Positions 1-8,568 are shown, counted from the stretch's first letter. The stretch is DNA of 64,000 bases from Calothrix sp. PCC 7103 (GCF_000331305.1 NZ_KB217478.1:7652317-7716316), one strand, 5' to 3'. The notes: a model not told the origin generated them from the letters alone. Made by a program: numbers and translations.

Positions 1-2
1 TG

Positions 3-191
3 GGCACGGTAGTTCAATTCCGGAATCATTGCCAAAGCTAGTGAAGTACCTGTATTATATAAATACAACTCTTGGATTAAAAAAGGTACAAACGTATGTA
101 GTCCCTCGTCTCAATCAAAACGTTCAACAACGGCGAATTATGGCAAGCTAACCGCAATTGGTAGGTTGTCAAATCGTTTCAGTTCGCTATG
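3..191 (+). pseudogene. Possible C-terminal remnant of a sensor histidine kinase
   Basis: An open frame enters from the window edge and stops at 189-191. Its start, with GSSIPESLPK followed by TTLGLKKGTN, weakly resembles the G-box region of a histidine-kinase ATPase domain (GSGIPE ... FTTK..GKGTGLGL), but the glycine signature is eroded and the rest does not match. No other gene is visible before 230. It may instead be noise; the family call is tentative. Confidence 0.2.
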
Positions 192-229
192 AAATAACTT
201 GATTGTAGATGCCAAGGTAGTAAAAGCAT

Positions 230-1021
230 ATGGAACAAATCTATAAATATCCGCGTACCCATCATATACAGGGTTCGCGGTTGCAGCCTGGGGATGAAGA
301 CCTAGATAGCATTCCTTTTGATGCTATTAAAAATAAATATGTGGTTGTCGAAGAAAAAGTTGACGGCGCCAATGCAGCGATTAGTTTTAGTCCAACTGGC
401 GAAATTAAACTGCAAAGTCGGGGTCATTACCTAACTGGTGGCGCCCGTGAGAAGCACTTCAACTTGTTCAAACAGTGGGCAAATACCCATGCAGTAGCTT
501 TCTATTCAGTACTGGGAAATCGCTATATTCTCTATGGAGAATGGTTATATGCCAAGCACACGGTTTTTTACGATGCTTTACCCCATTACTTTCTCGAATA
601 TGATTTGCTGGACTTGGAAAACCAAGTGTTTCTAAGTACGGCAACTCGTCAAGAGTTATTAGCCTCGTTGCCATTGGTATCTGTACCCATACTATTTACA
701 GGCAAACTTGAATCATATAAACAATTAATCCAATTACTAAGAAAATCACATTACCAAACACCCCAACATCTAGAACGCTTTCAACAAATTTGTCAGGAAA
801 AAGGACTTGATGTCGAACGTTCACTAAAACAAACTGACCTAAGTGATGTTATGGAAGGTTTGTATATCAAGGTTGAGCCTGATCATACTGTTGAAGCTCG
901 TTATAAATACGTGCGTTCTAGCTTTTTAACCACTATTCAACAATCAGATGGACATTGGTTAAATCGCCCAATCATACCTAATATATTACGCGCGGATGTG
1001 GATTTGTTTGCGGCGCCGTGA
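230..1021 (+). CDS. ATP-dependent RNA ligase (nucleotidyltransferase-fold, RNA_ligase family)
   Basis: This 263-aa protein carries the covalent nucleotidyltransferase motifs of RNA ligases in order: motif I EKVDGAN with the predicted AMP-accepting lysine K43, a motif-Ia-like SRG near residue 64, motif III LYGEW at 101-105, motif IIIa LEYDLLD at 122-128, motif IV EGLYIK at 209-214 and motif V YKYVR at 225-229. The family joins 3'-OH to 5'-phosphate RNA ends through an enzyme-AMP intermediate. The length fits a minimal catalytic domain without a large C-terminal extension. The ATG at 230 is preceded by AAGG at a long spacing. Next on the same strand come an HD/kinase fusion and a multidomain RNA-end-processing protein, so I infer a role in RNA repair. 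A DNA ligase is less likely because the partners are RNA-type domains. Confidence 0.85.
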   Translation: MEQIYKYPRTHHIQGSRLQPGDEDLDSIPFDAIKNKYVVVEEKVDGANAAISFSPTGEIKLQSRGHYLTGGAREKHFNLFKQWANTHAVAFYSVLGNRYILYGEWLYAKHTVFYDALPHYFLEYDLLDLENQVFLSTATRQELLASLPLVSVPILFTGKLESYKQLIQLLRKSHYQTPQHLERFQQICQEKGLDVERSLKQTDLSDVMEGLYIKVEPDHTVEARYKYVRSSFLTTIQQSDGHWLNRPIIPNILRADVDLFAAP

Positions 1022-1042
1022 CATCTGTACATGCAAGATTTT

Positions 1043-1152
1043 CTTGTGGGATGGGCTGTTTCTTGCCCCGTCCCTGGTATAAAACAGACAAGCTTTTTTA
1101 AAAATTCAACATCTAATCTATATGAGACGGCTGGGGACAGCCGTTCCACAAG
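1043..1152. repeat. Two dispersed hairpin repeats between RNA ligase and HD/kinase genes
   Basis: Two members of a dispersed hairpin family lie at 1043-1074 and 1126-1152. The family reads CTTGTGGAAC..GGGCAT, a short loop, then the complementary arm, in either direction. Other copies are at 8569-8595, 13377-13404, 18645-18671, 35219-35266 and 37658-37683. They fill most of the 159-bp gap between the two genes and may shape mRNA ends. Confidence 0.7.
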
Positions 1153-1180
1153 AACAAAATAAATAATTCAGGTAAGACAT

Positions 1181-2290
1181 ATGTATTTTCCTTATTGTCC
1201 CGATGAAACTAATTGGTCAATAAATTGGTCTGCGCTCGAATTGGAATTTGATTGGTTACGCGCGCTTGCAAACTGTCCCCAAGACCCGCGTTATCATGCA
1301 GAAGGTGATGTGCTTATACATACGAAACTTGTATGTGAAGCATTGGTTGCATTACCTCAATGGCGCCAGTTACCACTACATTTACGCTCGATATTATTTG
1401 CTGCCGCATTACTTCATGATGTCGCAAAACCTGCTGCTACTCAAATTGATACTTCGGGCGCCATTTCCTCGAAAGGTCATGTACTCCAAGGTGCAAAAAT
1501 GGCACAGCAAATACTTTGGGATATGAACGTACCCTTCAAAGAACGCGAAGCTATAGTTGCTCTGGTTAAATATGGCAGTTTACCTTTGTGGTTTTGGGAT
1601 AAATCAAATCCCGAACGGTCGATAATTAAAACGAGTCAAATCGTCAGGTGCGACATGCTAGCACTACTAGCAGAAGCAGATGTACGTGGACGTTACTGTA
1701 ATGACCAAGCACAGTTACTAGAACGTATCGAGTTTTTTCGCGAATACGCTATTGAAAATAAGTGCTTCGACCAACCTCGACAATTTGCTAATTCCCATAG
1801 TCGGTTTGTTTACTTCCAAAAAGATCAAGGCAACCCAGACTATGAAGCTTATGATGATACTCGCATGGAAGTTGTCATCATGTCAGGACTGCCAGCTTCA
1901 GGTAAAGATACTTGGATACAAGAAAATCTTCCCTCTTTTCCAGTAATCTCCCTCGATGAACTGCGTCAAACTATGAATATTGACCCAGACGAAAAGCAAG
2001 GAGAAGTTGCAAACGCAGCAAAAATATTAGCCAAGCAATACCTGCGAAACGGAGAATTATTTGTTTGGAATGCAACAAACCTAAGTAGTCAATTACGCGG
2101 AATCTTGATACGTCAATTTGCCAGCTATCAAGCCAAAATACGCATTGTCTATTTAGAGGCACCCTGGCATACATTGTTAGAACGAAACAAAAAACGTACA
2201 GCCAAAGTGCCAGAAAAAGTTTTGTACAAAATGAGAAACCGCCTAGAAGTACCCAACATCACCGAAGCGCATACCGTAACTATCTCGTAA
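1181..2290 (+). CDS. HD-domain phosphohydrolase fused to polynucleotide-kinase-like P-loop domain
   Basis: The 369-aa protein has two parts. Residues about 35-200 form an HD domain: H47, the pair H79-D80 in LLHDVAKP, H100 in SSKGH, and AEAD at 164-167 as the distal acidic position. Residues about 229-369 form a P-loop kinase: beta-strand VVIMS, Walker A GLPASGKD (236-243), then SLDELR and WNATN, as in the kinase module of Pnkp/T4 PNK. The kinase would phosphorylate 5'-OH RNA ends; the HD domain would remove phosphates from 2'/3' ends. Both are inferred from the families. The stop at 2290 and the next start at 2292 are one base apart, so the two genes are almost certainly cotranslated. Confidence 0.85.
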   Translation: MYFPYCPDETNWSINWSALELEFDWLRALANCPQDPRYHAEGDVLIHTKLVCEALVALPQWRQLPLHLRSILFAAALLHDVAKPAATQIDTSGAISSKGHVLQGAKMAQQILWDMNVPFKEREAIVALVKYGSLPLWFWDKSNPERSIIKTSQIVRCDMLALLAEADVRGRYCNDQAQLLERIEFFREYAIENKCFDQPRQFANSHSRFVYFQKDQGNPDYEAYDDTRMEVVIMSGLPASGKDTWIQENLPSFPVISLDELRQTMNIDPDEKQGEVANAAKILAKQYLRNGELFVWNATNLSSQLRGILIRQFASYQAKIRIVYLEAPWHTLLERNKKRTAKVPEKVLYKMRNRLEVPNITEAHTVTIS

Positions 2291-2291
2291 G

Positions 2292-5261
2292 GTGCCTTTG
2301 CCACACATACTCCTTCATCAAATTATGTCAAAACCAGAAAAACAAAGAATGGCGCCCATAAATGAAATATATAACCGCATCATTTGGGACGAACGCCTTA
2401 ATCGCAGCGCATTCATCGCATATTACACAGAACGCATATCTGGCGGAATACGAGAAAAACCATTAGCCCAATGGTCAACAGATAGAGATATCCCCATGCA
2501 CCGCATCCGTTACATTCGCTGTGGAGATATTACTGTTTGGGATAGAGAAAAGCACATAGACTTGATATCAACAGGACAATTACCCCCAGTTGCATGGAAA
2601 AGTAATGCTACACAAACAGAAATAGATATTGAGGCGCCAATATTTAACGTTAGACCTGTTTATAAATATGATACCCAAGAATGGAAAAATAATGACTTAT
2701 CACAAAATATCAAAATAGACAAGCTTACAGTAGCAACATTCAACATACTCTTTAACCTATACGAAACCGAGAAAATCCAAACCGAAAAACGATTACCAGC
2801 GATTTTTCAGCAATTGCGTCAATGCGAAGCAGATATTATTGCCATTCAAGAAGCAACACCACAATTCGTTGAATCCCTTTTATCACACAATTGGATACGT
2901 AATTATTTTATCTCCGAATCAAATATCGGAGATACAGTAAAACCCTACGGAAACTTATTATTATCACGCTTCCCGTTTACATTAGTAGAACATAAATTTT
3001 TTGGCGCCAAACATGTACTAGTAGGGACATGGCAAATCAACAATAAATTATTACACGTAGCAGTAGTACATTTAACTAGTAGCCGTGCAGAAAACGCTGT
3101 AGAAAAACGCGCACAGCAGCTTTCAGTATTACTTGCATACCTACAAAATAAATCTGGAGACAGCTTAATTGTGGGTGACTTTAATATGCGAGGTAACGAA
3201 CAAGAAGAAATTTTAACAAACGCTGGTTTTACAGACGTTTGGCACAAACTACATCCTTATGAAGCAGGTTACACTTTTGACCCAGACCGTAATTCTTTAG
3301 CTGCATTATTAAGTCTTTCTGGAAAACCTGGAAGATTAGACAGAATTTTACTACGAGGTAATTACATTCCACAATCAATAAACCTATTTGCTTGCACACC
3401 AATAAATGCTACAAAAGGACTTTATCCATCCGACCATTTTGGAGTGCGTGCAGTCTTTGACTTTTCCCCCAATCTAACCACAGTTAGTCCAATTTATCAA
3501 AGCGCTATCGTCATAATTCCACCAGATGAGGTTTTACCTGCTATTCAGGAAATACGCCAAAAATATGATGCCAGATTTGAACGGTGGATGCCACATATTA
3601 CTCTTATATATGGCTTTTTACCAGAATCTTACTTTGACGAAGCTGTGGGAATAATTTCTCCTGAACTATCAAAACTAGAACCATTCACAATTACATTAAC
3701 CGAGTATGGCATATTTACCCATCGTAAAAACTGCACCGCTTGGTTGCGTCCTGTTGTCGAACCTGTTGTAGAGACGTTACATGTAACGTCTCTACATGAA
3801 TTGCAAACGGTTTTACAAAATCTATTTCCACAGTGCGACGAACAAAGCAAAAAATCTGGCAAAGGTTTTACACCGCATCTGAGTGTCGGACAATTTCCTA
3901 ACCTAGAAACCGCACACTCCATGTTACCTCAATGGCGCCCAGTTAGTTTTACAGTTAATTCAGTAGCATTAATTAGTCGTCGAGGAGATAAACCGTTTGA
4001 AATTAGACACATTATACCTTTGGGAGGAAAAAACGAATTACAAAAAATAATCAACCAATTACAACCGCAACTAACCCAAGCACAGCAAATACAGCGTCAA
4101 ACGATAATAGACATTATTAAACAAGCATGTGCAGAATGTTTGGGTACTACACCAACCATACATTTACTAGGTTCTGCACGTTTAGGTGTCCAAACTCCCG
4201 AAAGCGATATAGATATAGTTTGCGTAATTCCCAGTTATATAGTTGGGGAAGCATTTCTTTACAACGTACAGAAACATCTACAAGAATTATGCGAATCTTC
4301 CCAAGTTGTACTTGACGCGCGTGTTCCTGTATTACGCTTAAAAATTGAGACAATCCCTATAGATTTATTATACGCGCGCTACGAAAGCACAGCATCAGCG
4401 ATTGAACATAGAATAGACGCAGCTAGTCTCAAAGCTATTATCGGTTGCTGGGAAGCTGATTTAATTGTAGATACTGTCTCTAAATATGTATCATTTGATT
4501 TATTCAAAACATTATTGAGAGCAATACGTGCATGGGCAAAATCACGTTGTATCTATGGAAATGCTTGGGGTTTTCTCGGTGGATTCTCGTGGGTTATAGT
4601 AGCAGCTTGGAGTTGCACTTATTACAATCAAGCTTCCCAAAGTGTTGAATTACTATTTGCTCACTTCTTCCAAATGTTAAACCAGCACGACTGGAAACAA
4701 CCTATTTCCCTTACAGAAGCAGGGCGCCAATATCAAGTACAATTACCTCGTGACTGGTTGCCAATAATTACATCTATAGAACCTTGCCAAAATACCGCAC
4801 GTAATATTACCCGTTCAACATCACAAATACTACGCTCAGAAATTCAAAGAGGCGCCGAACTTACCAATGCTGATAAAATCAATTGGTCATCATTATTTGA
4901 ACCAGTTAATCTACAGCAAGAATACAACACCTTTCTAGAAATTACAGTCACAAACTCTAACCCACAAGAATTAGAAAAACACTGCGGTATATTAGAAGGT
5001 TGTATTCTTGGGTTAATAATTCAACTCGAACAACTCGATATTTTTGTTCGACCCAGCACCAAACTTGATAAAATTAAAGATGGCGCCTGTCTAACACTCT
5101 TCTTACACCTTCCGCCAAATTATGATGTTCAAGCAATAGAGCAACTAGCATTAGACTTCATATCTCAAAGAAACCGGGTTTCTTCCACACTGAACATAAC
5201 AGTTATCACTAGCACAAACAGAAACCCGGTTTCTCACTCTCACACGAATCAACTCAAATAG
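2292..5261 (+). CDS. Multidomain RNA-end repair protein: MJ1316 + EEP nuclease + 2H phosphoesterase + poly(A)-polymerase-like nucleotidyltransferase
   Basis: This 989-aa protein has four recognisable domains. Residues about 22-100 resemble the MJ1316 RNA cyclic-group-end recognition domain (IIWDERL ... IPMHRIRYIRCGD). Residues about 144-392 form an endonuclease/exonuclease/phosphatase fold with TFN (N151), QE (E187), VVH (H260), GDFN (296) and SDH (380-382). Residues about 403-577 form a 2H phosphoesterase with HIT (435-437) and HLS (529-531). Residues about 600-840 resemble a poly(A)-polymerase core with GSARLG (627-632), the metal pair D639/D641 and a third acidic D691. Residues 840-960 look like a second recognition domain. 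Expected roles are binding 2',3'-cyclic ends, opening or trimming them, and adding nucleotides. The GTG at 2292 gives the longest form; ATGs at 2325 and 2349 also precede the first domain. Repeat palindromes sit inside the frame at 3767-3796 and 5169-5234. Confidence 0.85.
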   Translation: MPLPHILLHQIMSKPEKQRMAPINEIYNRIIWDERLNRSAFIAYYTERISGGIREKPLAQWSTDRDIPMHRIRYIRCGDITVWDREKHIDLISTGQLPPVAWKSNATQTEIDIEAPIFNVRPVYKYDTQEWKNNDLSQNIKIDKLTVATFNILFNLYETEKIQTEKRLPAIFQQLRQCEADIIAIQEATPQFVESLLSHNWIRNYFISESNIGDTVKPYGNLLLSRFPFTLVEHKFFGAKHVLVGTWQINNKLLHVAVVHLTSSRAENAVEKRAQQLSVLLAYLQNKSGDSLIVGDFNMRGNEQEEILTNAGFTDVWHKLHPYEAGYTFDPDRNSLAALLSLSGKPGRLDRILLRGNYIPQSINLFACTPINATKGLYPSDHFGVRAVFDFSPNLTTVSPIYQSAIVIIPPDEVLPAIQEIRQKYDARFERWMPHITLIYGFLPESYFDEAVGIISPELSKLEPFTITLTEYGIFTHRKNCTAWLRPVVEPVVETLHVTSLHELQTVLQNLFPQCDEQSKKSGKGFTPHLSVGQFPNLETAHSMLPQWRPVSFTVNSVALISRRGDKPFEIRHIIPLGGKNELQKIINQLQPQLTQAQQIQRQTIIDIIKQACAECLGTTPTIHLLGSARLGVQTPESDIDIVCVIPSYIVGEAFLYNVQKHLQELCESSQVVLDARVPVLRLKIETIPIDLLYARYESTASAIEHRIDAASLKAIIGCWEADLIVDTVSKYVSFDLFKTLLRAIRAWAKSRCIYGNAWGFLGGFSWVIVAAWSCTYYNQASQSVELLFAHFFQMLNQHDWKQPISLTEAGRQYQVQLPRDWLPIITSIEPCQNTARNITRSTSQILRSEIQRGAELTNADKINWSSLFEPVNLQQEYNTFLEITVTNSNPQELEKHCGILEGCILGLIIQLEQLDIFVRPSTKLDKIKDGACLTLFLHLPPNYDVQAIEQLALDFISQRNRVSSTLNITVITSTNRNPVSHSHTNQLK
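3767..3796. repeat. In-frame 30-bp perfect palindrome inside the RNA-repair gene
   Basis: A perfect 30-base palindrome with ends GTAGAGACGT/ACGTCTCTAC and centre TACATGTA is embedded in the 2H phosphoesterase part of the 989-aa gene without breaking the frame; it encodes the stretch VVETLHVTSLH. Copies with the same ends but other centres lie in intergenic DNA (5761-5788, 12646-12673, 56116-56143 and others), so this looks like a mobile palindrome tolerated in coding sequence. Confidence 0.85.
5169..5234. repeat. Two AGAAACCCGGTTTCT repeats near the end of the RNA-repair gene
   Basis: Near-palindromic copies AGAAACCGGGTTTCT (5169-5183) and AGAAACCCGGTTTCT (5220-5234) lie in the last 31 codons of the 989-aa gene and probably created its low-complexity tail. 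Further copies are at 13318-13335, 36604-36618 and 36656-36670. Confidence 0.8.
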
Positions 5262-5295
5262 CTAATTTATAAAGTTAAAAAAAGGAGACAATAAA

Positions 5296-5748
5296 ATGTT
5301 AGATTTCAATCGAATAGAAAATTGGCAAAGTGAAGAAATGGGAGAAGTTAGAGTTAAAGTTAAGCTAACTAACGTAATTGATGAGGAACTAGTAAGTCGT
5401 GGACTACTTAATCCCAACCAGTTACGCTACTACGAAACAGAAGCATTAGTGGACACTGGTGCAGTACGTACTGTTATTTCAATGCAAATAGTACAACAAC
5501 TCGGTTTACGGATTCGTGGTCAGCAACAAGCAAAGTATGCAGACGGAAGACAAGAAATGATTGGACTAGGTGGGCCGATTCTAATCGAAATAGAAGGACG
5601 AGAAACAGCAGAACTTGTATTAGTTACAGGAGATGATGTATTAATCGGTCAAACTGTATTAGAAGAATTGGATTTACTTGTGGATTGTAAAAACCATCGC
5701 TTAATTCCAAATCCTAAAAATCCGGATGCTCCTGTTTTTCGCATATAA
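5296..5748 (+). CDS. Retropepsin-like aspartic protease-fold protein (clan AA)
   Basis: This 150-aa protein has the retropepsin-like pattern: ALVDTGAVRTVIS with the catalytic triplet D53-T54-G55, a flap-like region (KYADGRQEM), and the second hydrophobic-hydrophobic-G element DDVLIGQTVLEEL leading to LLVDCKNHRLIPNP near the C-terminus. Such one-domain proteins are thought to act as dimers; substrates in bacteria are mostly unknown. The AGGAG at 5284-5288 is well placed before ATG 5296. It lies 34 bp after the RNA-repair gene on the same strand, so it may be the last gene of that operon; any functional link is inference. No signal peptide, so cytoplasmic. Confidence 0.75.
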   Translation: MLDFNRIENWQSEEMGEVRVKVKLTNVIDEELVSRGLLNPNQLRYYETEALVDTGAVRTVISMQIVQQLGLRIRGQQQAKYADGRQEMIGLGGPILIEIEGRETAELVLVTGDDVLIGQTVLEELDLLVDCKNHRLIPNPKNPDAPVFRI

Positions 5749-5760
5749 AATGATGATATT

Positions 5761-5788
5761 GTGGAGACGTGACATGTCACGTCTCTAC
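5761..5788. repeat. GTAGAGAC-family palindrome between convergent genes
   Basis: A 28-base near-perfect palindrome (GTGGAGACGTGAC / GTCACGTCTCTAC with centre ACATGT-like) lies between the convergent ends of the retropepsin-like gene and the DUF4330 gene. By position it could act as a bidirectional terminator or mRNA 3'-end stabiliser, although it lacks a clear T-run. Confidence 0.7.
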
Positions 5789-5801
5789 ATAATACGCATT
5801 T

Positions 5802-6323
5802 TTACGACCGCACATCAATTACGGTTGCTCGCGTGAAATAATTAAAACCTTCGATTTCAGCAGGTGTACCTATCTTTAATCGACTTTTACCCAAATACAA
5901 TCCTTTATCCTGAACATTCCCTTGACCTGTCAAAGTAATTAATATATCCATCCGGAAATTTTCCTTCGGGTCAGGTAACTCCCTCACCGAACCATCCGGT
6001 TGCGGTACAGAAAGAGTTATCGGTATTTGTTTGACTGATTTTATATTGAGCTTACCTTCAGGTTGATTTTTTAGTGTAATGTTAGTTTGAGTACCTGGTT
6101 TTAATCCTTGTTCTAGAAAAGCTTTCGGATTTTTAACACTCAAACCTTGCACAAATAAATCAATTTCTACTGGTTGAGTCGAACTTGGTTGCGCGAAACT
6201 CAACGATGGATAACAAAAAATACTTACTAATGACAGTAAAATTACTAGTAAAAGGCGCCTACTAAAAGATGATAGTCTTGTAAACAGGATAAATAAGCGG
6301 CTCTTAAAATTCAAATTTACCAT
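5802..6323 (-). CDS. DUF4330 family exported protein
   Basis: The 173-aa product starts with a basic stretch and a hydrophobic segment (residues about 23-43, ending SLSFAQ), a signal peptide or anchor. The rest matches the cyanobacterial DUF4330 pattern as I know it: an IDLFVQGLSV start, LKNQPEG, TLSVPQPDGSV, ITLTGQG and a conserved end KIGTPAEIEGF...RATVIDVR. Its role is not established. It is a single gene with a short upstream gap, convergent with the retropepsin-like gene. Probably periplasmic or membrane-facing. Confidence 0.75.
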   Translation of the reverse strand: MVNLNFKSRLFILFTRLSSFSRRLLLVILLSLVSIFCYPSLSFAQPSSTQPVEIDLFVQGLSVKNPKAFLEQGLKPGTQTNITLKNQPEGKLNIKSVKQIPITLSVPQPDGSVRELPDPKENFRMDILITLTGQGNVQDKGLYLGKSRLKIGTPAEIEGFNYFTRATVIDVRS

Positions 6324-6456
6324 TATAATAAGTGCCTAATTATGCAAACTGAACAACTCGTAACACTTACTTACAGATGCTACGTTTATTAATCCTAGCC
6401 TTAATTAAGTCACTTGAATCATTCATTTATTTGCCAGTTTGCCGTCCATACTCAAG

Positions 6457-6951
6457 TTAAACTATCTCAAACTCAACTTGATGACTCTTGAGAAAGCTAT
6501 GGGTGTAATGGTCAACAATATTCGTATCGCTCAATTCCAAATTATAAAAATCTACACTATCATGCTCAAAGTATGGCCCTGCGTGCCAAGTTCCTACATC
6601 CAACTTAATAAAACAGTTCCCTGGTATTCTAAAAGCTTTCATCTTATCTAAATCTGGTTCATTCACACTGTTATTAGCTGGACATACAGCAATTAACCAG
6701 TCTTTACCTTCCAAAGAACCTAAACACTGTGTACATTGACCATGACGAGTAATATTGTAAAATTTATTACCTCGCTTCGTTAAACGCATGATATAAAAAC
6801 GTGGTACACCTTTATCTAAAACTAATTGAGCATCTTCACTATCAAAGCTTTTACCATCTTTACTCGCAAAAATGACTTGCCCGTAGTCACTAAAATTTTT
6901 TGGTGTTATTAACTCTGCCTTGATTTGCTGTACAGTTTTTGATGGCGCCAT
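6457..6951 (-). CDS. Ureidoglycolate lyase-like protein (AllA family)
   Basis: The 164-aa protein matches the AllA cupin family: AELITPKNFSDYGQVI at the N-terminus, ITRHGQCTQCLGSLEGKDWLI and the conserved IKLDVGTWHAGPYF motif, then VDFYNLELSDTN. AllA releases urea from ureidoglycolate in purine catabolism. No other allantoin genes are visible, but uracil-degradation genes follow within 10 kb, so it may act on another ureido acid. That link is inference. The length is normal for the family. Confidence 0.8.
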   Translation of the reverse strand: MAPSKTVQQIKAELITPKNFSDYGQVIFASKDGKSFDSEDAQLVLDKGVPRFYIMRLTKRGNKFYNITRHGQCTQCLGSLEGKDWLIAVCPANNSVNEPDLDKMKAFRIPGNCFIKLDVGTWHAGPYFEHDSVDFYNLELSDTNIVDHYTHSFLKSHQVEFEIV

Positions 6952-6965
6952 AATTACATAATATT

Positions 6966-7536
6966 TTAATTTGAATTTAGCTTAGAGAGAAACCGTTTTG
7001 GAATAATCGATGCTTGTTTTTCGCCTGTCTCCGAGGGTTTAGTATACCATAGTGCCCAAGCAAGTAATGGAAATTGTAGCGGCAACCTAATGGCATGAAA
7101 CCAGTTTGACGTGGGAATATGGTCAGCAATCTTAATAAGTACCTACGCAAAAATATTTATGCAGGAGAGCGAGAAATTATGATTTAGCTAAAACCCTTAC
7201 CAATAATAGATTTTACTTTATTTCGTTCATGAGAGCAGATACATAATTAATTTTGCACAACTACTTATGGTTGATTGCCATGTTGATATTAGCAGAATAA
7301 ACTACGATGAACAGTACAAACAATCCCCATGCTGCCGCTTGACTAACAGGTGGTACAAGTAAACCAATTCCGCCTAAAATTTCAAAAAACCCACTGAGGT
7401 ACACCCAAAAATCTGGGTTCGGTAGTTTAGGTGGAACTATTCGTGCGTATGGTTCCACAGCAGTAAAATGTGTTATTCCCACAATAATGATAGCTACAGC
7501 AAGGATTACACGTAAAAGTTCTTTTCTGTTATTCAT
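6966..7536 (-). pseudogene. DoxX-family membrane protein gene interrupted by a small insertion
   Basis: The first 91 codons (7536 down to 7261) encode a DoxX-like protein with membrane helices, ending INMAINHK-stop. The missing C-terminus is downstream on the same strand: IADHIPTSNWFHAIRLPLQF...AWALWYTKP, ending at 6966. Between them lies AT-rich DNA. Deleting bases 7131-7263 (133 nt) exactly rejoins AAC CAT AAG to ATT GCT GAC in frame, giving a protein of about 145 aa, the usual DoxX size. A truncated 91-aa product may still be made. Confidence 0.85.
7131..7267. mobile_element. 129-bp MITE-like insertion in doxX
   Basis: The insert is flanked by CTTA at 7131-7134 and again at 7264-7267, a candidate 4-bp target duplication. 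Its ends are imperfect inverted repeats: ATAAGTACCTACGCAAAAAT on the left against ATAAGTAGTTGTGCAAAATT (reverse complement of the right), 15 of 20 matching, if the duplicated bases are included. It encodes no protein. Exact end positions depend on how the target duplication is assigned. Confidence 0.75.
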
Positions 7537-7581
7537 AAATACGAGCAGTTAGAATTCACAATATATAGCAGGGGTTTCTAG

Positions 7582-8568
7582 ATGAGTACAAATTTGAACA
7601 GACGTAAATTTATTGTATACACCTCAGCCATAGTTTGTGGTTCTCTTATTCCTGTAGCGTGCAGCAATAACCAAACCACAACTAGCACTAGCAACTTTAA
7701 AATAGCTATCGCGCTTCCGGGAGTTATATCCGATAAAGCTTGGAACCAGTCTGGATATGAAGGAGTGCAGCTAGCAAAACAAAAGTTAGGAGTAGAAACC
7801 GCACACGTTGAAAAAGTTTCCCAACCTGACCAAACTGAGGTACTATCAGACTTTGCGCGTCGTGGTTACAATGTAGTGATTGCCCACGGTGGACAATTTG
7901 ACGCTGCCATTCAACAAATTGCACCCCAGTTTCCCAATACATTCTTTATTGGTGTTAATGGTAACGTTAGTGGCGCCAATATTGCATCTCTCAGAATAGA
8001 CCATTTACAAGCGAGCTACCTATGCGGAATTATCGCTGCCACTATGACAAAATCGAATAAACTAGCTTATATAGCAGGACAAGAATTTCAAGCAACCCAA
8101 GAAGAATTACGCGGATTTGAATTAGGCGCCAAGTCTCTTAAAAAAGATATTAAAATAACTTCGACTTTTACAGGTGACTGGAACGATGTCGCAAAAGCCA
8201 AAGAAGCTACACTCGCTTTAATATCAACAGGCGCCGATGTCATCTACCAATGGTTAGATAGTGCTTCTGCTACTGTACTACAAACCGCAAGCGATAAAGG
8301 GGTTTATGCCTTTGGCAATACAAATGACCAATTAGAGATAGCACCCAAAGCTGTTTTAACTAGTGCAGTCAAACATCTTGATGTGGCAATTACATATTTA
8401 GCAGAGTTGGCACAGAAGAAAGAGCTTAAAGGAGAAGTTTATAAGCTGGGTTTAGAAAGACCTGATATTTTGACTTTAGGTAAATTTAGCGATGCTGTAC
8501 CGCAAGCATTGCAAAAACAGGTGTTGAGTGTTAAGCAACAGATAATAGATAAGAAGGTTAGATTTTAA
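7582..8568 (+). CDS. BMP-family nucleoside ABC transporter substrate-binding lipoprotein
   Basis: The 328-aa protein has an N-terminal signal ending in a lipobox (LIPVAC, C27), so it is a lipid-anchored periplasmic protein. The body matches the BMP/PnrA family: FKIAIALPGVISDKAWNQSGYEG, then VVIAHGGQFDAAIQQIAPQFP, FIGVNG, AYIAGQEF and GADVIYQWLDSASATVLQTA. Relatives bind purine or pyrimidine nucleosides. It is followed by a two-domain ATPase and two permeases on the same strand, forming a complete importer. The downstream uracil-catabolism genes support a nucleoside/pyrimidine substrate, but the exact ligand cannot be read from the sequence. Confidence 0.88.
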   Translation: MSTNLNRRKFIVYTSAIVCGSLIPVACSNNQTTTSTSNFKIAIALPGVISDKAWNQSGYEGVQLAKQKLGVETAHVEKVSQPDQTEVLSDFARRGYNVVIAHGGQFDAAIQQIAPQFPNTFFIGVNGNVSGANIASLRIDHLQASYLCGIIAATMTKSNKLAYIAGQEFQATQEELRGFELGAKSLKKDIKITSTFTGDWNDVAKAKEATLALISTGADVIYQWLDSASATVLQTASDKGVYAFGNTNDQLEIAPKAVLTSAVKHLDVAITYLAELAQKKELKGEVYKLGLERPDILTLGKFSDAVPQALQKQVLSVKQQIIDKKVRF

